Source of the DNA: Heliocidaris tuberculata
Lineage: Eukaryota; Echinodermata; Echinoidea; Camarodonta; Echinometridae
Direction: 5' to 3'
Assembly (NCBI GenBank): GCA_025618425.1
Contig: CM046846.1
Location: forward strand, 430,778-494,777
Length of the DNA stretch: 64,000 nucleotides
A program made the translations under genes and the position numbers. The notes beneath the pieces were generated by a model. It was not told the origin of the DNA. It saw only the letters and a program-made list of their open reading frames with translations, and ran no database searches. Positions 1 to 10,320 of the stretch are shown one piece after another. Within the stretch, counting starts at the first letter, position 1, and each line of letters opens with the position of its first letter.

Positions 1-463
1 TATCCTGATAAAGCCTTTCATTTTCTTTGAAACAAAAAAGAAATACTAACATTAATCTTGATAAAGCCTTTCATCCTCTTTGAAATAAAATAATATTTAC
101 ATTAATCATGATTAAGCCTTTTATCTTTTTAACACAAAACATTATCCTTTCCACTCTCCCTGTTTCTTTCACAACCAGAAACTGTGAAATTGCTTTTATG
201 ATGATTTTTTAGTAATTTCATATTTAATTAAAGACCAAACTCATTACTTCCGTATCATGATAAAGCCTTTCATCTTTTTAACACAAAAAAGATATCATTT
301 CTGCTCTCCTTCTTTCTTTCTCAATCAGAAACTGTGCAATTATTTTCATCATATGCTTAGTTCATAATGATCAATTAAATCCAAATAAGATGAAATAGAA
401 ATATATGTACTGTTATCATCATTATAAACTCTGACTTGGACTTTATATTTATTACTGGTTTAA
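1..463. repeat. AT-rich block with degenerate direct repeats
   Basis: The phrase gataaagcctttcatc recurs near 7, 60, 110 and 258 with drifting spacers, and a second shared phrase (caatcagaaactgtg-like) occurs near 174 and 325. This looks like the end of an old tandem array that continues off the left edge. No coding potential is visible. Confidence 0.5.
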
Positions 464-956
464 TGTCGTCTGTTTGGAGCCAAAAGGCGTTAACTCCTAT
501 CTTTTGTACAGAGTTAACCCTTTCGAGGCAATCGACCACATTTTGTGGTTTGGCTCAATAACTTTTGATTCAGAGCTCTAAAAGATATACCAGATGCATG
601 AGTAGAAAGAGCAAAAATTTCTACACACATTTTTTCCATTTTTGTTACATGACCATATTGCGTTTGATGCCAGGAATTGTAAAAAGGAGAATAAGCTTCA
701 AAATCCTTAAATTGGCAACACATTGAGAGGTTCAAAATTACTGTTTTTTATCAAAATTGGCAATTTTTTTCAACTTTCGACTAAGTTTCTATTGATGTAT
801 ATTGTTTTCAAAGACATTACATTTTATTAGAAACAAGTAGCACTAAAAGAAAAATATTAGTGTTGCCAATTTGAAGAACAAAATGTGATCAATTTACCCC
901 TTAAATAATTCCTGGCATGAAAGGGTTAACACTCTTCCAACTCCAAAGAGAAGATA
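464..956. repeat. PAL80 copy 1, split by a TTAA-B insertion
   Basis: The left arm (464-517) starts tcgtctgtttggagcc and the right arm (926-956) ends ccaaagagaagata. Together they make the 80 bp hairpin seen elsewhere in the window, for example at 19380 and 29770. The two arms are separated by a complete TTAA-B element that entered at the TTAA of the inner arm. Confidence 0.85.
514..929 (+). mobile_element. TTAA-B MITE copy 1 (piggyBac-like ends)
   Basis: The element is bounded by TTAA on both sides. Its ends are CCCTTTCGAGGC at the left and, reverse-complemented, CCCTTTCATGCC at the right. A TTAA target duplication plus an inverted repeat starting CCC is the established signature of piggyBac-type transposition. 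No transposase is encoded, so it is non-autonomous. The minus-strand ORF across it is a by-product of element sequence, since related ORFs recur in other copies. Confidence 0.85.
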
Positions 957-1077
957 TGTTTCCTTTTTGGTCTATTTTTCCTTACTATAGCAGATAGACT
1001 GTTCCAACAAAAAGGGCAGAGGAATCAAATCACACATAACAATAATTGCTCTGAATGTCTTGGGTTCAATGGTGGTA

Positions 1078-1491
1078 TTAACCCTTTCATGACAGGAATT
1101 ATTTAAGGGGTAAATTGATCACATTTTGTTCTTCAAATTGGCAACAATATTTTTCTTTTAGTGCTACACGGTTCTAACAAAATGTAATGTCTTTGAAAAC
1201 AATATGCATCATTAGAAACTTAGTCGAAAGTTGAAAAAAAAATTGCCAATTTTAATAAAAACAGTGATTTTGAACCTCTCAATGTGTTGCCAATTTAAGG
1301 ATTTTCAAGCTTATTCTCCTTTTTAAAATTCCTGGCATCAAACACAATATGGTCATGCAACAAAAATGGAAACAATGTGTGTAGAAATTTCTGCTCTTTC
1401 TACTCATGCATCTGGTATATTTTTTAGAGCTCTGCATCAAAAGTTATTGAGCCAAACCACAAAATGTGGTCAATTGTCTCGAAAGGGTTAA
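1078..1491 (-). mobile_element. TTAA-B MITE copy 2, inverted
   Basis: Nearly full-length, in opposite orientation to copy 1 and only about 150 bp away. TTAA flanks at 1078-1081 and 1488-1491; internal sequence matches copy 1 throughout (caattttt and ttgccaattt blocks, TGTGGTTTGGCTCAATAAC block). The inverted pair could form a ~400 bp stem if both were in one transcript. Confidence 0.85.
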
Positions 1492-1714
1492 AACATCTCT
1501 ATTGGTTAATATTATTTCTGTAGAGATATATTGCAAGATTATACACTGAGATTACACTCCACATAAGGGAAAATGCAGCTTGTGAGTACATGCCAGTACA
1601 TGCCAGTTAAATCTGAGTTGACCTTCCTGTGGGCTCTATTTTGTCTCAATGTCTCCCAGTATTTTTTGTTGATTGGTCCTCTTTAAACAATGGTTTTCCT
1701 CACATAAAAGATTT

Positions 1715-2007
1715 ATAATGCCATTTGGCAAGACATCAATTTACATTTGCTACTCCATACCCAGGAGAAAAATAGGGACCTGGGAGAATGACAACAGCCT
1801 TTGTGATCACAAGTGCCATATGCCCTCAGGGTGACCATAAAGTAGGAATACTCCCCAGGGAGTGGAGATGGTGCACACACTGCATGCGGGATGAATCCGA
1901 CGACAGGGGTAAAAATGATATTTGTAAAGCTCTTAGAGACATTGTTTTGTAGCTATAAATCCAGATTTATTATTATCATTATTATCATTATTAATATTGT
2001 TATTATA
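1715..2007 (+). mobile_element. SINE-like copy S1 with ATT-type tail
   Basis: The block shares the order of motifs seen in S3 at 28830: a ccaggag/cccaggt stretch, gtggagatggtgcacacactg, gatgaatccgacgac, ggggtaa, cttagagaca, tataaatccag, then a TTATTATCATT tail. The 5' tRNA-like head is not recognisable here, so the copy is truncated or decayed. Confidence 0.65.
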
Positions 2008-2033
2008 TACACAATCTAAAAGTCAGGAAAGTG

Positions 2034-2422
2034 TTAAAGGGAAGGTTCAGTTCTGGGAAAGGTAAACAATAATTTGAGAGCTTACAAATTCTTTTTATGG
2101 TTAGTTTAGAAGATTATCATAGTGGAAATTTCCCCTGAAAAGGATTGCTCTTTAGATGCCCTCACATTCAAAATATGACAAGAAACAGCTGAAATGTTCG
2201 GGCCGAACATTTGTGTGTAGTCCCATATACTCATTCTTTGTGCAGTGCATGTGACTCTCCGCAGGATTGAGTCAATTTTTTATCACTGTGGTGATTCCAA
2301 GACCTTACAACATAACAGCATACACCAATTCTTATGTGCTATATAGTCAATGTTTCCAAATTGCTTTGAGACAGTTTCTTTCACAATTCAATTTCATGAC
2401 CAGAACTCAACGCTATCTTTAA
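2034..2422 (+). mobile_element. TTAA-C MITE copy 1
   Basis: TTAA flanks at 2034-2037 and 2419-2422. The left end reads agggaaggttcagttctgg and the right end, inverted, agatagcgttgagttctgg, giving terminal inverted repeats. Family hallmarks are present: aatgccctcacattc, aatatgacaagaaa, gtcccatatac, and the right-end block tgctttgagacagtttctttcaca. Confidence 0.85.
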
Positions 2423-2840
2423 TTCAGTGAATCAATGTCCTTTCGGCTCTCAGCGGACAATGTTAAATGTTAAACACTTCTCCATTAATGTCACCGTCTT
2501 CAGTGACCCACACACAATGACCATTCAAGTCAACAGCCGAATATTGGAGGATCTTTCCACGAAAAAACATCTAACTTTATCATCTTTGGCAGAGAAAAAG
2601 ACCACGACAAGTGAGCTATTTCTAATAACAACCAAAAAGTTCCCACTGCCTTCTTTTGCAATCTTGAGACACTTCCACACCCTGCATGCCTATAAAAAGA
2701 AATAAAAGAGGTTTTTTTCTTCTTTTTTTCCTAAACGGGAGCAGGTAGCTCCTTGAGATGACACGGGTTTGCGACAGTTATTATTCAGGGTCGCTTGCTC
2801 TTCAACATCTTGATCACAATTTTGAAACTCTTTGCTACCC
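2423..2840. other. low-copy stretch, no gene seen
   Basis: No repeat family member was recognised. The plus ORF at 2427-2705 has no family resemblance that I can see and no supporting gene structure. A short T/TTC-rich tract lies at 2712-2728. Confidence 0.5.
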
Positions 2841-3103
2841 TCTTGTGGAGCACATCTTGAGCGCCTACAACGAGCTCTTCAAAACAGCATCTTAGGTTTC
2901 CTGCTACGATCTCCTCGCCTATCAGTGACATAGCACCCAGGTGGGCTAGTCTTAACCTGCTAGACACACTAATGCATGTTCTCTTTTAACCGCACAGGGT
3001 CTTACATGTACTCTGCTGAACACAACATTCTCACATACATTCCTGATTCATTGTGTATTTTTAATTTCAATCACTTGCTCAGCTGTCAGCAGCAAGGTGC
3101 CCC

Positions 3104-3243
3104 TGGGGAGCGTTTCATCAAGCGTTTTGTCAGTGATTTTTACCGATAACTGTTATAAGCTACTGAAATCCTTGCATCTGATTGGCTGAGAGCAAATTTG
3201 TCAGTAAAAATCACTGACAAAATGCTTGATGAAATGCTCCCCT
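3104..3243. mobile_element. FB140 foldback copy 1
   Basis: Ends are ggggagcgtttcatcaagcg and, in inverse, ggggagcatttcatcaagc. The arms enclose the conserved core ataagctactgaaatcct / gcatctgattggctgag. Both arms contain tcagt..aaaatcactgacaaa sequence. The element sits inside the degenerate tandem array. Confidence 0.85.
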
Positions 3244-3435
3244 GGTATGGCAGTTTTTTCAGGTAGTCAGACTTTCATATTCCATTTTGAATCTGTGTTT
3301 CTAAAATTTATCACCTCCTCAAGTAGCAGCACCAGAGCACCCTGGTGTGATAATCTAACCCCCAATAGACACTCATATTCCAAGTTAATTAATAGCAATT
3401 CTAACATCTACTTTCTACTAGGCCATCAGTGATTT

Positions 3436-3660
3436 GAACTATAAAACAAGAAACTTTGCAACATAAAACTTTTGCGATTTGGTAATGATGGCCATTTTCT
3501 TTAAAAAAAAAAAAATTCTCGCAAATTTCAAAAATTTGATGTTGTGCAAGTGTGCTATTCAGTTTGAGGTGAATGAAATGTTTGAATATCTTGTGCATGA
3601 ATCTTGTGATTTCACATTTCATATTTCAAATTTCTGGCATCGCAGCAATCTGGTGCAGCA
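3436..3660. mobile_element. Decayed relative of the 20613-20840 element
   Basis: The start, ctataaaacaagaaactttgc followed by aacataaaacttttgcg, resembles the start of the 20613 element (agccagaaactttcg, gacataaaactttt). The far end (tttcaaatttctggc) resembles its aatttctggtttta end. Decay is heavy and a poly-A run (3503-3513) lies inside, so this is tentative. Confidence 0.4.
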
Positions 3661-4104
3661 CTGTCTAGTCTATTTCCCCTCGGTACACTCTTAGCATATT
3701 CCAGGTCAATCCTGCATTTTGACTATCTATCTTCTTCTCAGCTATCAGTGACAAAGTGCTTATATGCTAGACACTCTTATTCCATTCTTATCTTCCATTT
3801 CTATTCATCTATCCTCTCTTACTATGACAACAACGTAACTAGTCTTACCCCACCAGACACACTATCACGCTTTCCCTGTCCATCCCACCTTTCTACGTGT
3901 ACCATGCTAGTCTTCTGCTTACACACTCATAATCCATTTCAATCTTCCTCTTTTATCCTCTTTTATCATCTATCCTACTCTCTGACAACAGAAACTTTAT
4001 AACCAATTTTAACCCTACCAGACAAACTCTCGCATACTTCCTGTCTTTCCCACGTTTCAATTTTCACCAAATCGCATGCTCTGGTGAAATACTCCGCGGT
4101 CAAT

Positions 4105-4640
4105 ATCCTACACTTACTGAATTCTTAACCTCAACTTCAGACCAAACGCTATACTTAACCCTAACCCTAAACTTAAAGGGTACCAATCATCAAAAAATAT
4201 TTTGCTCTGTAAGTTACAGGTTCCATATCATTATACTATATTCAAAATATGCAAGTTTAATTACGTTCTCTACAAGTGTGAAAGTGATTCGTGAGTAGAC
4301 TACTCAACACACCCATATGCACTCGCCAAGATAGGGGCTCGCGCGGATTCAAACTCGGAGTTCGGTTCCGCGTGCACTTTCATGTTATCCTTTATTTCCT
4401 TCATACTCCTTACCTGTTGACCTATAGAATACCAGGTAAAGTTCTTTGAGGTCGATTTTATACTTTCTAGCTGTACACAAATTATTTTTTTCAGGTGATT
4501 GCTACACTTTAAACCTGACCTTAAATCCCATTGCAACCCTAACCCTAACCCTATACTGTTTACAAAATAAAGCCCATAGCAATTGTTGCTAGAGCATACG
4601 TCAGAGCACCCACATTTCCACCATCTTTACAGCTTGTCCG
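4105..4640 (+). repeat. CCCTAA-containing dispersed repeat K1, split by TTAA-H
   Basis: The outer parts carry acctcaacttcagaccaaa, then two or three CCCTAA-type units (about 4155-4172), and after the insertion cccattgcaaccctaaccctaaccct (about 4528-4551) and a caattgttgctagagca segment. The same order of blocks recurs near 36170 and, inverted, near 43270, so this is a dispersed repeat with telomere-like units, not a simple telomere relic. Confidence 0.65.
4173..4512 (+). mobile_element. TTAA-H MITE copy 1
   Basis: TTAA flanks at 4173-4176 and 4509-4512. Left end agggtaccaatcatc; right end, inverted, agtgtagcaatcacc. Internal blocks shared with copy 2 at 15379 include gagtagactactcaacacac, ctcgccaagata, ttatcctttatttccttcat and gttctttgagg. 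It lies within a CCCTAA-repeat element. Confidence 0.85.
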
Positions 4641-4804
4641 ACGCTGATAGTGAGAGGTGTTTGCATTTGCTAACACTTGGGATGGCATTTCAGTTTCTGT
4701 TTCAAGCTATCTGCATGTCTCTCGCACTTCTGAAGTTTTGTTCCAGGGCTCAGCCTTGCATGTTGTAAAGGCAGGTTTGGCATACTTTTTGCATGCACAC
4801 AAAC

Positions 4805-4889
4805 ATATTGTCTGTTTAGAGCCAGAAGGGTGTTAACTCATATCCTTTCAAACAGAGTTAACATCCTTCTAGCTTTCAGCTAGAGACAT
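4805..4889. repeat. PAL80 copy 2
   Basis: Left arm tgtctgtttagagccagaag and right arm cttctagctttcagctagag form an imperfect hairpin around a ~15 nt loop. The inner arm boundary reads gttaactca/agagttaac, as in other copies. Confidence 0.85.
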
Positions 4890-6542
4890 ATCTGTACACA
4901 TGAACTGTTTGTTCCCTAACAGATACTCATACACAAATCTGGGGTAAGATTACAGTCTACATGACATCCTTTCATACTATCTCTCAAAAAAGATCACCTG
5001 ATTTGATGAAAGAACCATATTTCTCTAGCTAATGCATTCTAAATCTTCTTTTATATGAAATCATTATATTTTCAAGGTATAAAGCTGATGTGTTAACCAA
5101 TGCAAAAAAGCCTGCAAGCATAACTAGGACACAAATAACTCACTTTGCACATTCTATCAAATCGAATCAATTTAAGTGCCATGAAAATAAAGTGCCATGA
5201 AAATAATTTAAGTGCTACAAAAATAAACACATATAATTTAATGTGGACTTGTTTGTAATTGCTAATGACTATTATCAGAAACACTACACTTTTTATAGGA
5301 ATGAATTTAAAGGATAGCCTACATGTTCATGTATGTGTGCTCTTTATTACTCTTTATCACATTCTGGTGCTTAATGCAAGAAGGCATAAAATATAACAGT
5401 AAAATATTACATAAAAAGAGATGGATAATATACAATAGTACTGTTATGCTGCAAATTTAATCTATTGATATCATCATATTAATGAAATATGGTTGAAATT
5501 CATCAATATCATGATATCAATGGAGATTTCATGTGGCACTATATTTTCACAGCATGTTCTTACATTTAGTGAAGTATCAGTGGTACTTTTCATGGTTAAA
5601 GTACATATTCAAAGAAAATCACAAATATGATAAATAATGTATCACTAGAAACTGGCAAGTTAACAGATAGCAATCGTATCAGTTTAAAGTCAACTACATA
5701 TCAGGTAATTAAACAATAATACAAATAAAACTACCTCCCAGCATCTGCGATATACAAGCGCTTCGCCAAAAAAATAACAATGTTTCAATGACGTCAATAA
5801 AGGGAACAATCCTGTCCAAGCAGACGACGTTCCATAAAGAATGAACATAAGTGCAGTGCAGTTATTTCTCAAATTATAAAGAATTTAGTGTATTCAAACG
5901 TGCCCATATTTCACACCATTCTAAAATGGGAATGAAACAGATTCTGATTACTGAAATCTTTTGTTTGTAAATATGTAGGATGAGGGTTAATGAACAATCA
6001 AAGAAACCACACTTTCAAATTGAAAAGCCCGCTGAATGATTGCAAGGACGGTATTTATCCCTCATTCAACGCCGAACGTCCAGCGGTGTATGCAGCTGTG
6101 AATGCAATGGCATCTATTTTGTTTACAAGCAACTGATTCCTTTATTCTTGTAACGCTTCATTTTCCATCCAAATAAACCCATGCACGGGGTTTAGAGTGA
6201 GGCAAAATATGGATTAAACATAATAGACTAATTCTAGTGAAGTGAAATAACTGAAGAGAAGATGACAAAACAGGCACTGAAAATATGTGAGATGTTATGG
6301 GACATCGTCTGCTTGTGCAATTAACGTCCTCTCTTTGACGTCACACATTTCAGCGGCTTTCGGAGAGCTGTTCAGGTGCTATGTCGGGGCTGTATTTTAG
6401 CAATTTGTAATTGATAATAATCATTACTTCGAATGTTTGCAAGCGTCGAATTTTGACAAACTTGTCCGGTCTAAGCTTCACCTACGCAATAATGAAACTT
6501 AAGTCAGTTTTAAAAATCAATGAATATCTACTTTAAGAAACT
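4890..6542. other. Low-copy AT-rich stretch, no gene
   Basis: Mostly unique sequence. Short local features are a threefold repeat of aagtgccatgaaaataa-like text at 5174-5226 and a small inverted repeat at 5463-5520 with atatca arms. From about 6000 to 6370 the sequence becomes GC-richer. No ORF shows domain or gene structure. Confidence 0.5.
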
Positions 6543-6642
6543 GAATTGTAGGTAAAGTTTTCAGGGTTACACCATGTATTTCTTTCTCCTGAAGACGATC
6601 AGAGGATACATGGTGTAAACCTGAAAACTTTACCTACAATTC
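6543..6642. repeat. Strong 100-bp hairpin (37-bp arms)
   Basis: The left arm begins gaattgtaggtaaagttttc and the right arm is its reverse complement over 37 bases with one mismatch, separated by about 26 bases. No second copy was noticed in the window. It may be a young palindromic element or a structured transcript; nothing identifies it further. Confidence 0.8.
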
Positions 6643-7470
6643 CCATTCTTGCATGTTGACTATTTAAAACAAAACAAAAAAAATTAAAGAAATTAATATA
6701 AGAGCACTTCATCCCTGGTTTAAAAAATCCTTGATAAATAAAAGGAAATTTTCTTTACCTGGCATCAATAATGCACTTCATATTGTGTTTCATCTAAATG
6801 CAAACATGCCTTAAAAGTATCCAGAGCACTCCATGCTAGATTGCAACTCTTAATATCTGGGACTATCAGAGTAGGAAAGTGGTTTATTATGAGGAAGGCA
6901 TCGGAGAACAATAACCGTGCCCCGTGGGGGGAAAGACCCAATCTCTCCCGCGAGACGTGACCATTGTCTTGCTCTGTATATTTCCCATGGTCGTCTCCTC
7001 TCGTTGTTTTTGACAAGATGTGCAAACTGGCCGCATTGTTTGAATAGAATATACGCCGGATCCAGGTTAATGAAAGCTTGGATGTCTATCATAAGATCCT
7101 TTCCGTGATAGATTTTGAGGTTTTTCCGAATGCCGCATTTTATATGGGAAAAAGTAACTGCTGAAATGGTTATCTGCATACATTTTTTCTTTTCATTTTA
7201 AATGGAGTGTTGATAGCGAGAAATGATAAGATTCAAAAAGAGAAAGGGTAGCTGCAATGGTCTTATTTTAGTGTTTTAATTTCTCTCTACATTATAAGGA
7301 AGAAAAAGAATGTAATAAGTACTGAAGTCAAAGCATATAGTTCATGTTTATGGTAGAACATCCAGAAAATTTTCAACTTACTTCCCTTTTTAAATTGTTT
7401 TCATTCAAATCTCCAAGACCATTTCTCACCCTTTTTTCCATTTTCCTGTTTGAAATTTCCTCTTCCTTGT
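6643..7470. other. Low-copy stretch with GC-richer core (6840-7140)
   Basis: Two overlapping minus-strand frames (6765-7025 and 6850-7179) are open here and the base composition is richer than its surroundings. I recognise no domain and no convincing splice or start context. A conserved non-coding element is as plausible as an exon. Confidence 0.4.
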
Positions 7471-7530
7471 CCCCATCCCCTTCTCTTTCTCTCTCTCTCT
7501 TTCTCTCTCTCTCTTTCTCTCTCTATCTAC
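7471..7530 (+). repeat. (CT)n microsatellite
   Basis: Nearly uninterrupted CT dinucleotides with ttct interruptions in a pyrimidine-rich setting. It creates a Ser/Leu-rich false ORF at 7344-7649. Confidence 0.9.
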
Positions 7531-7695
7531 ATGTACATATCTTTTTCACCCTCCCTCTATTTGTCCTAACATCTCTACTCCTCACTACTCTTCCAGCCCT
7601 ACTTATCTCCCTATATCCTTCAACAACAGACATATCAATGATGCAATGAATCATTTTATCAAGTCGATCAATACTTCATATTTCATTACAGAACA

Positions 7696-7776
7696 CATCG
7701 TCTGCTGAGAGCCAGAAGGGCGATAACTCCATGTCCAGGTATATGAGTTACAGTCCTTCTAGCTCTCAGCATAGAG
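7696..7776. repeat. PAL80 copy 3
   Basis: catcgtctgctgagagccag on the left pairs with cttctagctctcagcatag on the right. The central loop differs from other copies (atgtccaggtat) but shares it with copy 4, suggesting a subfamily. Confidence 0.85.
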
Positions 7777-7914
7777 AATACACCTGCCTGGTGATTGTTC
7801 ATCGAAGATTGGACCGATGTTCCATTCAGACTTGGAAATCAATAGCTGATGGCCGCAGGACGAGGACTTATAGCTTTATCAATAAAGCTCTAATGGCAAA
7901 CAGTATCTTCTGAA

Positions 7915-7993
7915 TCATCAGTTGAAAGCCGGAAGGGCGTTAACCGTGTGTTCAAGTATATGAGTCTCACGCCCTTCTGGCTCTGAACAGAAG
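7915..7993. repeat. PAL80 copy 4
   Basis: catcagttgaaagccggaag pairs with cccttctggctctgaacag. It shares the ttcaagtatatgagt loop region with copy 3, only about 140 bp away. Confidence 0.85.
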
Positions 7994-8862
7994 AAATGCT
8001 ATATCCACAAGAAACAGGAGGCAACAAATTCGCAGAATTCCCACAAGGTCTCACAAATACGCAAGATTCTAGCAGGAATTTATTAAGCTGAGGAAAACGT
8101 AATGCATAGCCTGTAGTTTCTAGCAGGAATCTAGCAGGAATTTATTAAGTGGAGAAAAGGGTAACTAGCAAGTAGTGAACTCTGTAGGAAGGTCAGTCTT
8201 TTTGTTCTAGCAGTATCCTCTCGCTAACATGATAAGAACACAAAAACAAGGCTAAACATTAGCCTTTCTACTGATGCAAATAGTGGTTGCACATCTAGGA
8301 AACCATTGAGAGGGGTGGGGGTACAAAATGAGAGAGAGAAAGAGAGAGAAACACACACAAACACAAGCAGAGAGAGAAAGAGTGAGAGGAGAGAGTGAGA
8401 TTCAGCTCTGGAAAACGAAAAAGATCTCTGGAAATCTTGAACAGAGTTACAGTATGGTTACAGGGAGATGAAACATATACATGGCCCAGAAGAATATTTA
8501 ACCGCCTAATCACTAAATTCCTTCAGGGATCCTGAGCACAAAAACGAGAGAGAAATCTTCACATTTTAGATTGCGATTACAACGGTAGTACGTAATTACT
8601 TTTTCGTCATTGCAGCGATCTTCGACATACCTAACGTGCCCGAGGGAAAGTACACAATGAGAGCGCGGCACGACAGGATATTAGGTGAATATTAACATTC
8701 TCTCACAATTGCACTTGTCCAGTTACACCTCAAAATCAGCCAGTCACAAAAAAAGTAGAAAAGCATTTATTGGCTAACTTTAAAGGTACACATGTCATCC
8801 CCAAGCTCTGGAGATGATGTGGCGTTTCATTACAAACTGTATTAAACCATTTCAAAACTATC
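7994..8862. other. Low-copy stretch with short direct repeats and a GA/CA tract
   Basis: A 20-bp phrase beginning ctagcaggaatttattaag occurs near 8069 and 8132 with a partial third copy between. A purine and CA-rich microsatellite occupies about 8329-8401. GC-richer sequence with no ORF follows at 8570-8680. Confidence 0.6.
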
Positions 8863-8937
8863 CTGTTGACTACTGAATTCTCAGATTCCCATAGTCTTGG
8901 TACAGTGTCCACCCGGTTCCCAGAGGCAATAGGTTAA
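8863..8937. repeat. PAL75 copy 1
   Basis: Matches the ~75 bp palindromic unit: tgttgactactgaattctca, ttcccatag, an acccggttcc block and caataggttaa at the end. The first few bases are decayed compared with the ttaaccc start of copy 3. Confidence 0.75.
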
Positions 8938-9151
8938 CTTTTTGTGTATCATACTGAATCAGTAATTTTTTATACACATTCTTGACATGGCATTTGTGGC
9001 ACAAGGCTCTGCTGAGATACATATGTAGAGAGGATTAAGAAAATGGAGGATAAAGAGTTAGAAAGCCTGAGAAGAGAAACAAACAGAATAGAAGAATAGA
9101 GTACATTTAACCCCTTCGGTGCCACTAACTTTTTGAGCAATTGTAATTTAC

Positions 9152-9545
9152 ATAAAGGGAAGGTTGAGTTCTGGGAAAGGTACAAAATAATTTGTGAGCT
9201 TTCTCATTCTTTTTATGTTAGTGTGGAAGATTATCAAAGTAGAAATGTCCCCTGAAAAGGATAGCTCTTCAAATGCCCTCACATTCAAAATATGAAGAAA
9301 AAAAACAAAACAGCTGAAATGTTCGGCCGGAACGTTTGTGTGTAGTCCCATATACACATTTCTGTGTGCAGTGCACGTGACTCTCAGCAGGATTCAGTCA
9401 ATTTCTTATCATTTTGGTGATTCCAAAACCTTACAGCATATATACCAATTCTTATGTGCTAAATAATCAACCTTTCCCAATTGCTTTGAGACGGTTTTTT
9501 TTGCAATTCAATCTCATGAATAGAACTCAACTTTATTATCTTTAA
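9152..9545 (+). mobile_element. TTAA-C MITE copy 2
   Basis: Starts agggaaggttgagttctgg and ends tagaactcaacttta..tcttt with TTAA at 9542-9545; the left flank is ATAA. All internal family blocks are present, including aatgccctcacattc and gtcccatatacacatttctg. Confidence 0.85.
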
Positions 9546-9712
9546 CTTGAAAGAGATAAACGATGAACGGTCGAAAGCTTTCTTTCTTTCATTGGTAACT
9601 TGGACATGAAGTATCTTCCGTGGGATAAACTTCACAGTGAACGTACATGATTTTGTTTTAGGAAGAAAATTATAGCCATATTAGTTCAAATACATAAATC
9701 AACACCAAAAAA

Positions 9713-10320
9713 AAGCCAGTTCGTAATTACAATTTGCACAATGCATGTGCAGATACAGGTCATTTGTACAGAGTACAATTGACCTCTTTACGCAGTCATT
9801 TTTTACGCACCACGATGAGAGCACCAGTTTTCGAGACAACTGACCACATTTTGTGGTTTGGCTCAATAACTTTTGATTCAGAGCTCTAAAAAATATACCA
9901 GATGCATGAGTAGAAAGAGCAAAATTTTTCTACACACATTGTTTCCATTTTTGTTGCATGACCATATTGCGTTTGATGCCAGGAATTTGAAAAAGGAGAA
10001 TAAGCTTGAAAATTCTTAAATTGGCAACGCATTGAGAGGTTCAAAATCACTGTTTTTATCAAAATTGGCAATTTTTTTCAACTTTCGACGAAGTCTCTAA
10101 TGATGCATATTGTTTTCAAAGACATTGTATTTTGTTAGAACCGTGTAGCACTAAAAGAAAAATATTATTGTTGCCAATTTGAAGAACAAAATGTGATCAA
10201 TTTACCCCTTAAATAATTCCTGTCATGAAAGGGTTAAACAAGTAGCGCGTCCACCAAAACAAACGCGCTTGCGCTTACAAGGGTCATATAGTACCATGTA
10301 CAAATTACCAACTGGCTTTA
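9713..10320. mobile_element. PAL230 copy 2, split by TTAA-B copy 3
   Basis: The left part (9713-9825) begins agccagttcgtaattac and contains caggtcatttgtacagagta. The right part (10238-10320) contains gtccaccaaaacaaacgcgc and gtaccatgtacaaattacca and ends actggcttta. Both halves align with the uninterrupted palindrome at 18799-19027. The insertion lies at its internal attaaacaagtagcg site. Confidence 0.8.
9826..10237 (+). mobile_element. TTAA-B MITE copy 3, left end eroded
   Basis: Right TTAA at 10234-10237 and right end intact. The left TTAA and first CCC bases are missing, and the neighbouring ~13 bp of the host palindrome are missing too, so one small deletion took out the junction. Confidence 0.85.

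Larger units (their letters stand above)
2841..4070 (+). repeat. Degenerate tandem array (ctagtctta-ccagacacact unit)
   Basis: A phrase of the form ctagtcttaacc-ctagacacactc-atattcc recurs at about 2948, 3349, 3665, 3765, 3839, 3908 and 4010, often after a catcagtgaca-like segment (2922, 3424, 3741). Spacing is irregular (about 65-300 bp), partly because an FB140 copy (3104-3243) and a further element (about 3436-3660) are embedded. No coding potential. Confidence 0.6.

Noticed and set aside
4155..4172. Ancestral telomere fusion
   Set aside because: Only two or three CCCTAA units, and the same flanks recur at 36 and 43 kb, so a dispersed repeat explains it better.
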